A stretch of 64,000 nucleotides of DNA from VXMO01 sp965205915. Lineage in GTDB: Bacteria; Chloroflexota; Dehalococcoidia; UBA6926. Position 1 is the first letter of the stretch. Each line of letters opens with the position of its first letter. Location: positions 992,001-1,056,000 of the forward strand of contig OZ242191.1 of NCBI GenBank assembly GCA_965205915.1, written 5' to 3'. The notes beneath the pieces were generated by a model. It saw only the letters and a program-made list of their open reading frames with translations, made no database searches and was not told the origin of the DNA. The translations under genes and the position numbers were made by a program. Positions 8,488-16,254 of this stretch are shown here, piece after piece.

Positions 8488-9797
8488 TCGCCAGCGGAGG
8501 TCGCGTCGTCGAAAAGCCCGGTTTGCCCCAGCAGTTCGACGCGCGTCTCATCACCTTGTTCCATTCGCGCGACATCTTCCGGACAGATGGCGAGGCCATT
8601 GGCCCGCGCCATTGCGGTCAGGATGTTTGATCCCTGGGGTCCCGATAGCCGCGCGTGCATGCGGCCGTCATCGGCTCGATAGACATGAGCGCGCGCGTAG
8701 ACGCGCCTGCCATCCTCGTTGCGAATAGCATCATCCAGCACGGCCCCAATTGATGGCGAGTCCCACGTGGTATGCCCCATCATCTTTCGCAAAGCCGGAC
8801 GAGCCAGCATGTGGAAAACGACCATTGCGCTAACCGGGTTGCCGGGCAAGCCAAGGTGCGGCACATCATGTCCCCACGGCTCATCCGGCGTTCCGCGCAA
8901 TATGCCAAACACGACAGGCTTGCCCGGCCTCATTCGCACGGCCCAAACGCGCACATCACCCAGCGATTGTAGAACCTGCTTGACCAGATCGTAGTAGCCG
9001 ACTGAGACACCGGCGGACGTGATCAGAAAATCGGCGTCTCGAGCCTGGGCCACATGATTTCGGACGGATTCCTCTGTATCGCGGGCGATTCCAAGTGGGC
9101 GAGCGATTCCGCCCATCTGTTGAACGAGACCTTGAACGGTATAGGTGTTGATGTCATAGATGTGGCCGACGCCCAGCTCTTCTCCGGGCGCGGCAATCTC
9201 GTTTCCGGATGCCAGTATCGCCACGACGGGCCTCGGGTAAACGGGAACGCTGGCCATACCGACGGATGCCAGCACGCCGAGCCGCGCGGGTGTCAATTCC
9301 ATACCCTTTGTGAGGACAATCTCGCCGGCGGCAACGTCCTCTCCGGCGGCCCGTATGGATGTGCCTGCGCCAGGCGACGCAAAGATCGTGATGGCATCGA
9401 GCGGCGCGCCGTCCTTACGTCGCGTTTCCTCATCCGTGTCCTCAAACCTGACGACGGCATCTGCGCCGGGCGGCACGGGAGCGCCTGTCATGATACGCAC
9501 GGCTGCGCCGGGGACGACGGCGGGCTCAGGCGGTGAACCGGCAGCAATCTCGCCAATGACGGGCAATTCGATTGGGGATTCGTGGGTTGCTTTCGCAACG
9601 TCCTCAGCGCGCACGGAGTAGCCGTCCATGGCGGAGTTGGGAAGTGGCGGTATAGAGATGGCCGAACGGACATCTTCGGACAGGACGAGTCCGTTTGCAT
9701 CGGCGAGCGACACGCGTGATGGGGTCAGGGGCCGAATATCGGCCAAGACACGCTCGAGCGCCTCTTCAACCAGTATCATGCCCGTTTGCGTCGTCAT
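8484..9797 (-). CDS. moeA: Molybdopterin molybdenumtransferase MoeA
   Basis: 437 residues from ATG 9797, normal for MoeA, which inserts molybdate into adenylated molybdopterin. Seen: LPNSAMDGYS near 55, MTGAPVPPGADAVVRFED near 110 (domain III/MPT site), ASGNEIA near 180, the MoCF-like domain with TSAGVSVGYYD near 250, RPGKPVVFG and GLPGNPVSAM near 300-320, and a C-terminal beta domain. The frame extends upstream into pheT, but the ATG after CGGAGGCGCATC is the natural start. The Mo cofactor is needed by the hydroxylase at 49842; mobA is at 29145. Confidence 0.95.
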   Translation of the reverse strand: MTTQTGMILVEEALERVLADIRPLTPSRVSLADANGLVLSEDVRSAISIPPLPNSAMDGYSVRAEDVAKATHESPIELPVIGEIAAGSPPEPAVVPGAAVRIMTGAPVPPGADAVVRFEDTDEETRRKDGAPLDAITIFASPGAGTSIRAAGEDVAAGEIVLTKGMELTPARLGVLASVGMASVPVYPRPVVAILASGNEIAAPGEELGVGHIYDINTYTVQGLVQQMGGIARPLGIARDTEESVRNHVAQARDADFLITSAGVSVGYYDLVKQVLQSLGDVRVWAVRMRPGKPVVFGILRGTPDEPWGHDVPHLGLPGNPVSAMVVFHMLARPALRKMMGHTTWDSPSIGAVLDDAIRNEDGRRVYARAHVYRADDGRMHARLSGPQGSNILTAMARANGLAICPEDVARMEQGDETRVELLGQTGLFDDATSAGE

Positions 9798-9837
9798 TTC
9801 GTTGATGCGCCTCCGAGGTGTCTGAAGCGCGCCCCCA

Positions 9838-12300
9838 TCATGCCTGAGAACGGAGTGTCGCGCTCGTCTCACGCAGCAGCTTGTCGAGCAGCTGCGCTTC
9901 CGCGACATCCACCTCAGTATCGGTGAGTGTGCGCACGGGTGACTGCCAGACGAGCGAGAATGCGAGAGATTTTTTGCCGTCCGGCACTTGTGGGCCCTGA
10001 TACACATCGACAAGGGCAGACCTCACGACGGAAGGGAAGTCCCTGACGATATCGCTGACGGCGCCTGCGGGGGCGTCCCCATCGATCAGTAGGGACAGCT
10101 CACGCAGCACGCCGGGGTAACGTGACACTGACTGCCAGGTACGAGCGGATTCGTGGCGCAGTTCAAGGGCGGCCTGTAAGTCAATCTCATAGAGGACGAC
10201 GCGGGTTGCACGAATATCCAGGGCAGCCAGCGTGTCCGGGTGAACTTCCCCAATCACGCCGAAAGGACGATCACCTTCCTCAGGGACGATGTGGGCCGTC
10301 CGGCCATGGGCCAGGATGCGGTCTTCGGCTGCCTCGTAGCGCGCGCGAACTCCGATGGTTTCGAGCAGGCTCTCGACGAGACCCTTTGCATCGAAGAAGT
10401 CCATTTCATCCGTTTCGGCGGCGTTGCCGCCAATCCATGAGCGATTTGCTCGCGCGCCTGCCAGTAGGCCGCACACATACGTGCGTTCCTCCGGCTGATG
10501 GCGTGGGCCGCGGGGAATGTAGGCCTGACCAACCTCAAAGAGACGGTATGATTCCCTACCTATTCCGCGCTCATTCGTCGCAAGTGTTCTCAGCAGGCTG
10601 CCGCGCAGGGACGTTCGCAGGTATTCCTGGTCCGGCGACATGCGATTCCATACGCGGAGGGGGTCCTGGGGCGCGTCGCCCGGAATCGTGGCGCGCAGTA
10701 GCTCCAACGATACAAGCGGATAGGAGATGGTCTCCTGATTCCCGAGCCGAACGAGGGTGTCGCGCACCTCGTCCTTGAGCACTGTGAGCGGTTCAGGGAT
10801 GTCAGGCTCTCCGGTGGTGGGGAGAAGGGTGACAGGGATGGAATCATAGCCGATGATCCGCGCGATCTCTTCTATCAGGTCGTCCGCGATACCGATGTCC
10901 GTGCGCCAATACGGGACGACGGCGTCGATGGTGTATTCGCCGTCAGGCCTGTCAATGGCAGTGACTTCGAAACCCAGAGAACGGAGCGTCCGTTCAGACA
11001 CTTCACGCCCCGGGTCATTCCCCATGACTTGCCGCATTCGCTCGGAGGCCATGGTGACGACAGCGGGGTCATGCCTGTCCGGCCAGTCATCGGCTATTCC
11101 TTTGGCCGCCGTGCCGCCGCAGAGTTCAACGAGCATTTTGGCGGCGCGGCGCAGCCCAATGGGCGGCAGGGTTATGGGCAAATTGCGCTCAAAGCGCTGA
11201 GATGCCTCGGTGCCGCGCTTGCCGCCCACTTCTATGCGGCGGCGTTGCACTGTTCGTCGGGTGCTGCCAAAACCAAACGATGCGGACTCCAGGATGATAT
11301 TCGTCGTCGAATCCGAGACTTCAGAGTTTTCGCCGCCCATGATGCCGCCGAGGCCGACGGGGCCATTCTGATCGGCGATGACCAGGTCTTCGGTCGAAAG
11401 TGAATGTGTGCGGCCGTCCAGAGTAGTGAGTGGCTCATCCGGCGTTGCACGGCGCACGATGAGCCTGCCACCGGCGATGTTGTCACGGTCGAAAGCGTGC
11501 AGCGGCTGCCCAATCTCCAGCATGACGTAGTTGGTTATGTCCACGACGTTTGAAATTGGCCTGACCCCGGCAGCCTGCAGTCTCAGTTGCATCCATCCGG
11601 GCGACGGCGTGATCGTGACTCCCGTGACGAGTGCGGAGGTATAACGCGGCGCGAGTTCCGGCGCGCGCAGGTCCACAAGGTCTTCCGTCGCAATGGGATC
11701 GCCGTCTTCGGCATAGTCCAGTGACGGCATTCTTACAGGGTTACTTGTGAGGGCCGCCACTTCCCAGGCCACTCCCAACATAGATAGACAATCAGGGCGA
11801 TTTGCAGTGACCTCAACATCCAGAATGACATCGCCGAAGTAGTCTTCGAGCGATGTACCCGGAGCGGCATCGTCCGGCAGCACCAGAATGCCCTCGTGAT
11901 CATCTCCGAGGCCAAGCTCACGCTCAGAGCAAATCATGCCCTCTGAGACGATGCCACGAATTCGGGCAGCCTTGAGTCTTTCCCGGTTACCCGTCTGTGG
12001 ATTCGTCAGTGTCGCGCCGACACGCGCGAGGACAATCTTCTGGCCGCCCTCAACATTCGCCGCGCCGCAGACGACTTCCAATTTCTCGGAGCCGGTATCA
12101 ATCGTTGCCAGCTTGAGACGATCTGCGTTGGGGTGTGGGCCGAGGCGTTCGACGTGGCCGATGAGGACGTTGTCCCAGCCCCCGCCGATGCGCTCGATAC
12201 CACCGACTTCAAGGCCGGCCATGGTTAGCCGATGGGCCAACTCTTCCGGCGTCAGGTCAAAGTCGACGTATTCTCGCAGCCACTTGAGAGACACGCGCAT
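9838..12300 (-). CDS. pheT: Phenylalanyl-tRNA synthetase beta subunit
   Basis: 820 residues, full length. N-terminal tRNA-binding (EMAP-like) domain with HPNADRLKLATID near 55, B3/B4 editing region (LDVEVTANRPDCLSM, ISNVVDITNYVMLE), B5 region, catalytic-like core, and a C-terminal FDX anticodon-binding domain (SRYPGVLRELSLLID ... DVYQGPQVPDGKKSLAF). With PheS it forms the alpha2-beta2 enzyme that charges tRNA-Phe. Two small genes separate it from pheS. Confidence 0.97.
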   Translation of the reverse strand: MRVSLKWLREYVDFDLTPEELAHRLTMAGLEVGGIERIGGGWDNVLIGHVERLGPHPNADRLKLATIDTGSEKLEVVCGAANVEGGQKIVLARVGATLTNPQTGNRERLKAARIRGIVSEGMICSERELGLGDDHEGILVLPDDAAPGTSLEDYFGDVILDVEVTANRPDCLSMLGVAWEVAALTSNPVRMPSLDYAEDGDPIATEDLVDLRAPELAPRYTSALVTGVTITPSPGWMQLRLQAAGVRPISNVVDITNYVMLEIGQPLHAFDRDNIAGGRLIVRRATPDEPLTTLDGRTHSLSTEDLVIADQNGPVGLGGIMGGENSEVSDSTTNIILESASFGFGSTRRTVQRRRIEVGGKRGTEASQRFERNLPITLPPIGLRRAAKMLVELCGGTAAKGIADDWPDRHDPAVVTMASERMRQVMGNDPGREVSERTLRSLGFEVTAIDRPDGEYTIDAVVPYWRTDIGIADDLIEEIARIIGYDSIPVTLLPTTGEPDIPEPLTVLKDEVRDTLVRLGNQETISYPLVSLELLRATIPGDAPQDPLRVWNRMSPDQEYLRTSLRGSLLRTLATNERGIGRESYRLFEVGQAYIPRGPRHQPEERTYVCGLLAGARANRSWIGGNAAETDEMDFFDAKGLVESLLETIGVRARYEAAEDRILAHGRTAHIVPEEGDRPFGVIGEVHPDTLAALDIRATRVVLYEIDLQAALELRHESARTWQSVSRYPGVLRELSLLIDGDAPAGAVSDIVRDFPSVVRSALVDVYQGPQVPDGKKSLAFSLVWQSPVRTLTDTEVDVAEAQLLDKLLRETSATLRSQA

Positions 12301-12309
12301 CGTGCGGTC

Positions 12310-12678
12310 TTACTCCGTCCGTTCTTCGTCGGCATCAGATGTCTCGACATCATCCGTTTCGACATCATCGCCGTCGGTCATGTCAGATTCGGTTTCAAGC
12401 GCGTCGCCGCCCTCATCGCCATGGTCATGGCTCTGATGGGCAATTGCCTCGGCAGTGGCGAGATCGTTCTGCCCTGCCGCGGCATGACGCATGGTGATGC
12501 GAAAGCGCGGGGGCTTGTGCGAGGTTGAGCGCACAAGGAACACACCTCCGCACGCATGGCAATGAAAGCGATGCGGCACAAGGTTCGAGGGCAACTCGCT
12601 ATGGCCCTCGTAATAGACGAGGGCGTTGCAGCTCGGACAATTCTGTTGCGTGGGGACGGATCCACCGTGCGTCGTCAT
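12310..12678 (-). CDS. Small zinc-ribbon protein with acidic tail
   Basis: 122 residues. Two CxxC pairs, CPSC near 14 and CHAC near 40, form a likely zinc ribbon; the last 40 residues are rich in Asp, Glu and Thr (repeated D-V-E-T-D/S) and probably disordered. Lies 9 bases upstream of pheT and in its operon. Function unknown; the ribbon resembles those of MJ0042/FmdB-like small proteins only in general form. Confidence 0.7.
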   Translation of the reverse strand: MTTHGGSVPTQQNCPSCNALVYYEGHSELPSNLVPHRFHCHACGGVFLVRSTSHKPPRFRITMRHAAAGQNDLATAEAIAHQSHDHGDEGGDALETESDMTDGDDVETDDVETSDADEERTE

Positions 12679-12705
12679 TCGGCTTTCATGCCCCCAATCC
12701 GTCGG

Positions 12706-12966
12706 CTATGGCTCACGAAGCGAGACCATTGTGGCCCTCTCAGTATCCTGAATTTCGCGTACAATGCCCATCCCCTCGGCAACCGACATGGGGCCGAGCA
12801 TTTCACGTTGCGCGTCTCGCAGCTTGTCAGCGAGTTCCATAAAGGGTACACGGTGATCGATATCCGTGGATTTTTCCGCCGCCGAGCTCACGCAGCCGAG
12901 TAACTTGCCGAATGCGTCCGGCGACAGCGTAAGTGTAACCATTGCCTGTTCTGCTCGCTCAGTCAT
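12706..12966 (-). CDS. Small hypothetical protein in the phe operon
   Basis: 86 residues, unrecognised. Soluble, helical, charged, one Cys, no signal or membrane segment. The start ATG 12966 has a strong SD (GGAGG, 6 bases away). Lies between pheS and the zinc-ribbon gene on the same strand with short gaps, so it should be co-transcribed. Confidence 0.65.
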   Translation of the reverse strand: MTERAEQAMVTLTLSPDAFGKLLGCVSSAAEKSTDIDHRVPFMELADKLRDAQREMLGPMSVAEGMGIVREIQDTERATMVSLREP

Positions 12967-13025
12967 TGCAAACCTCCATCCGATTGTTGGAATCTCTCTC
13001 CACTTCCCGCGCTATTCCCACCAAG

Positions 13026-14078
13026 TTAGAACTGCTCAAGAAAACTCAGATCGTTGGCATAGAAATGCCGTATGTCGTCGATGCCGTGCCGAAGCATCGC
13101 GATCCGCTCCGGGCCCATGCCGAATGCGAAGCCGGTGTACTCATCCGGGTCATAGCCGACTCGTCGGAGAACCTCAGGATGCACCATTCCTGCGCCCATG
13201 ATTTCAAGCCAGCCGGTCTGACTGCATATGCGGCAACCCTCCCCCCGGCAGCCGAAGCAGTCAATAGCCATATCCACGCCCGGCTCTACGAATGGGAAAA
13301 AGTCGCAACGAAATCGCACACGACGATCCGGGCCAAACATGCGCCGCACGAACGCGTACAGCGTGCCCTTGAGGTCCGCGAATGTGATGCCACGGTCGAC
13401 AGCCAGGCCTTCTACCTGAAAGAAGACAGATTCGTGGGAGGCGTCCGTCGCCTCGTGGCGAAACACGCGCCCCGGGATGAGGACGCGGACGGGGGGCTTT
13501 TGGGTCTCCATGATGCGCACCTGCATGGGCGAGGTGTGCGTCCTCAGCAGCAAGGGCCGATTCCCGTCATCATCCTCAATGTCCAGCCACAGGGTGTCCC
13601 ATTGATCGCGGGCCGGGTGGTCAGCAGGGATGTTAAGCGACTCGAAGTTGTAGTACTCCCATTCGACCTCCGGGCCCTCGACGACCCGAAAGCCCATTGG
13701 TCGGAATGCATCAATGATCTCTCGCAGGGTCTGAGTGGTGGGGTGGAGTCCGCCGGCAGGGACACGCCTGCCGGGAAGAGTTACATCAATGGCCTCAGCG
13801 GAGAGTCTCTGCGACACGCCGGCGTGTTCGAGGACGGCGTGGCGTTCTTCGTAGGCACTTTCGAGCGCCGTGCGCACACGGTTGGCGAGCTGTCCCGCCT
13901 CCCGCCTCTCCTCAATGGGCAGCGTGGGCAGTTGCTCAAGCAGCTTGGGAAGCCGACCTTGTCGACGGCCCTGCCAAGCGACGCGCCACTTCTCGAGGGC
14001 GTCAACGTCCGCTATGCGCCCGATCTCTTCGAGCGCGTTGCTTTCAACGTCAATTAGTGCTTCGGTGAGTGTGGACAT
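13026..14078 (-). CDS. pheS: Phenylalanyl-tRNA synthetase alpha subunit
   Basis: 350 residues from ATG 14078 (MSTLTEALIDV), matching family length. N-terminal coiled coil (about 1-85), then the class II core: LHPTTQTLREII, EVEWEYYNFESLNIP (motif 1 region), FRHEATDASHESVFFQVEG (motif 2) and FGMGPERIAMLRHGIDDIR (motif 3). A four-Cys knuckle CFGCRGEGCRICSQTGW precedes motif 3, as in many bacterial PheS proteins. First gene of the operon, with a good promoter at 14155-14184. Confidence 0.97.
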   Translation of the reverse strand: MSTLTEALIDVESNALEEIGRIADVDALEKWRVAWQGRRQGRLPKLLEQLPTLPIEERREAGQLANRVRTALESAYEERHAVLEHAGVSQRLSAEAIDVTLPGRRVPAGGLHPTTQTLREIIDAFRPMGFRVVEGPEVEWEYYNFESLNIPADHPARDQWDTLWLDIEDDDGNRPLLLRTHTSPMQVRIMETQKPPVRVLIPGRVFRHEATDASHESVFFQVEGLAVDRGITFADLKGTLYAFVRRMFGPDRRVRFRCDFFPFVEPGVDMAIDCFGCRGEGCRICSQTGWLEIMGAGMVHPEVLRRVGYDPDEYTGFAFGMGPERIAMLRHGIDDIRHFYANDLSFLEQF

Positions 14079-14154
14079 TATTCCCGCGCTGATGTGTAGT
14101 CCGAACTCAAACGATACAACCGAGACCGCCATTTGCCGAACGACGGTAGTGGTG

Positions 14155-14184
14155 ATTATAGCCCCGAGCTTATTGAGTGGTCAA
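14155..14184 (-). promoter_or_regulatory. Sigma70-type promoter of the pheS operon
   Basis: On the minus strand: -35 TTGACC (14179-14184), 18-base spacer, perfect -10 TATAAT (14155-14160). The predicted start near 14147 leaves a leader of about 70 bases before pheS ATG 14078. I see no leader peptide with Phe codons and no T-box. Confidence 0.7.
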
Positions 14185-14215
14185 TGAAAGAGATACTAAG
14201 TCGCGTTCCTGAGAG

Positions 14216-14734
14216 CTACTCGCGACCATCCTGTCCCCCCTTGGATTGGAGAGTGATTGCGGCGCGCGCCTGGGTCATGCGATCCTCCGTCTGCGCGTAG
14301 ATTTCGAACTCCTCCGGGCTCATGCCGGAGTGGCGAATCAGCGCCTTTAGGGCGCCTCGCTTGATCATGCCTGTGCCGGGGACGTCCGGCGCGGTAAGGA
14401 CGGGGGGGCGTTCGTCCTCGAATTCGCTCTGCTCGCGATCTCCAATATCCACCTGGACTTCAACAGTCTCGCAGGTGAGCGGCAGGTTGTCGTCGGCGCG
14501 CGCGGCGAGAATCTCGTACAGCTCGTCGCCCAGGTAGTCGACGGAGTCCGCGGGGGGTGTCATTTCGTCCTCGGCCCACGCGGTCAGAGATTGTTGGATG
14601 GAGGTCTTGATGGCCTCCTGGACTTCACCACGTGTTTCGCCCTGCGCGACACATCCGGGGAGGGCCGGGCAATAGGCGGAGTATCCGCCCGCCGGTTCGG
14701 GATCGAGGATGACTGTGTAGGTTGCGGTAGACAT
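14216..14734 (-). CDS. HicB-like protein with a C-terminal helical extension
   Basis: 172 residues from ATG 14734. The N-terminus is a HicB fold (YTVILDPEPAGGYSAYCPAL, then PGCVAQGETRGEVQEAI), as in HicB antitoxins. After an acidic linker, residues about 125-160 read MIKRGALKALIRHSGMSPEEF, which resembles short modules annotated near HicA/HicB systems, but the catalytic RxGSH of HicA is absent. TACAAT ends 9 bases before the ATG, so the message may be nearly leaderless. No separate HicA toxin is adjacent. Confidence 0.72.
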   Translation of the reverse strand: MSTATYTVILDPEPAGGYSAYCPALPGCVAQGETRGEVQEAIKTSIQQSLTAWAEDEMTPPADSVDYLGDELYEILAARADDNLPLTCETVEVQVDIGDREQSEFEDERPPVLTAPDVPGTGMIKRGALKALIRHSGMSPEEFEIYAQTEDRMTQARAAITLQSKGGQDGRE

Positions 14735-14822
14735 GTGAACTCTATTGTATCGCCATAGCTGGGGCAGATATTGAGACTGAGCTCCATTCTCATGGGCTTT
14801 CGTAGCCATTACCCTGTGTTGT

Positions 14823-16130
14823 ATGGAGATCAGCCCGATAACGCCGGCGCCGCCCCGTTCAGGGCGGCGGTTGTATTACGGGTGGGTGATTGTGGGGACG
14901 ATGTTCATCGTCTCGCTTGCTCAGACGGCTCAGTACAACCCCGCGATGAGCATCTTTCTCAAGCCCATCACCGAGGAATTCGGGTGGAGCAGGACGACGT
15001 TTTCCTCCGCAATTGCCATTGGCGGGCTGGTTGGCGCCATGTTGGCAATCATCGTTGGCCCAATCCTGGATCGGCGCGGTCCGAGAACGCTGACGTTTGT
15101 CGCGTTTCTGTTGATGGGCATGGTCACGATGGCGCTCAGTTCCGTTTCCGAGGTCTGGCAGCTGTACGCCATCATCGTGACGAACCGGGCACTCATCACG
15201 GGGCTGCTCTCCATCGTGGCCGGGGTTGCCGTTTCGAAATGGTTCGTACGTCGGCGCGGAAGGGCGATGTCGTTCGCGGTGACGGGTCTGCGTTTTGGGC
15301 AGGCCATCGTCCCTCCCTACACCACCTTCTTCGTTCTGCGGACCGGATGGCAGAGCGCGGCTATTGCGCTCGGGGCGTTTATCTGGATACTTACGCTGAT
15401 TCCGGTCATTCTGTTGCTGCGGCGGCAGCCGGAGGATATGGGGTTACGCCCCGACGGAGACCTGCCTCGCAATGGAGACGGCGAGGCAGGGTCTGATCAG
15501 TTAGCGGCGTTTATGGATGCGGGTGAGGTGTCGTTCACGCTCGCGCAAGCACTACGCACTCCTGCGTTCTATCTGATTTTGTTCGCGACAAGCGGCCTCG
15601 CGTTCAACATTGGCGGCCTCAATTTCAATCTGTTCCCGTTCCTGACAGACCAGGGCATTTCAGAGGCGGCAGCGGCGGGCATCCTGACGGCTTGGTCGCT
15701 CATCAGCGCCGTGGGTTCGCTGGGGGCCGGATTTATCGCGGAGCGGTTGCACGTCAGGTTTGTGATGGCCATTGCATTTATCGTGGCGACGGGGGGCGTC
15801 GTAGCTCTTATAATCACCGATGATTTGCCTACGGCGCTGGTGTTTTCGTTCGTTCACGGGCTGTCGTTTGGCGCGTTGCCGATGTTGATGCAACTTGTTT
15901 GGGCGGACTACTATGGCCGGCGGCACCAGGGGGCGATACGGGGCTTTGTGACGCCGTTCCAGGTCATCGTGCAGGCGGGAGGGCCCATTGCGGGGACGCT
16001 TGTTTTTGACTTGATGGACACGTATATACCCGCATTTGCGCTGTTTGGAGTGATATATGTAGCGAGCGCTATAGCAATATTGCTCGCCAAGCCGGTTTCA
16101 TTGCGGGAGGCTGTTGGGGCGGAATCGTGA
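14823..16130 (+). CDS. MFS transporter (oxalate/monocarboxylate-type)
   Basis: 435 residues with about 12 membrane helices in two halves. RLYYGWVIVGTMFI opens helix 1 and DRRGPRTL follows helix 2, the MFS motif A loop. A soluble central loop (about 200-235) separates the halves. The style (YYGWVIV start, PITEEFGWSRTTFS) matches the oxalate:formate/monocarboxylate carrier group; the substrate is unknown. No clear SD precedes ATG 14823; a TACCCT box 7 bases upstream may mean a leaderless message. A distant paralog is at 45995. Confidence 0.9.
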   Translation: MEISPITPAPPRSGRRLYYGWVIVGTMFIVSLAQTAQYNPAMSIFLKPITEEFGWSRTTFSSAIAIGGLVGAMLAIIVGPILDRRGPRTLTFVAFLLMGMVTMALSSVSEVWQLYAIIVTNRALITGLLSIVAGVAVSKWFVRRRGRAMSFAVTGLRFGQAIVPPYTTFFVLRTGWQSAAIALGAFIWILTLIPVILLLRRQPEDMGLRPDGDLPRNGDGEAGSDQLAAFMDAGEVSFTLAQALRTPAFYLILFATSGLAFNIGGLNFNLFPFLTDQGISEAAAAGILTAWSLISAVGSLGAGFIAERLHVRFVMAIAFIVATGGVVALIITDDLPTALVFSFVHGLSFGALPMLMQLVWADYYGRRHQGAIRGFVTPFQVIVQAGGPIAGTLVFDLMDTYIPAFALFGVIYVASAIAILLAKPVSLREAVGAES

Positions 16131-16254
16131 GAGGCGGGGAGCGCATCGTTTCGTGGCTTGCTTAGGGGCGGGGGACGCTTCTAAGCTGGAAACGACGCCA
16201 AAAATGCCGTGGCGCGGTTTTCGCGACCCGGCCAATCATGTGAAGAGTTGAGCA

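Noticed and set aside
12942..14057. Long plus-strand frame opposite pheS
   Set aside because: Antisense shadow of pheS; no start signal and no recognisable protein pattern.
14079..14147. Attenuator or Phe leader peptide before pheS
   Set aside because: The leader has no run of Phe codons and no clear alternative hairpins.
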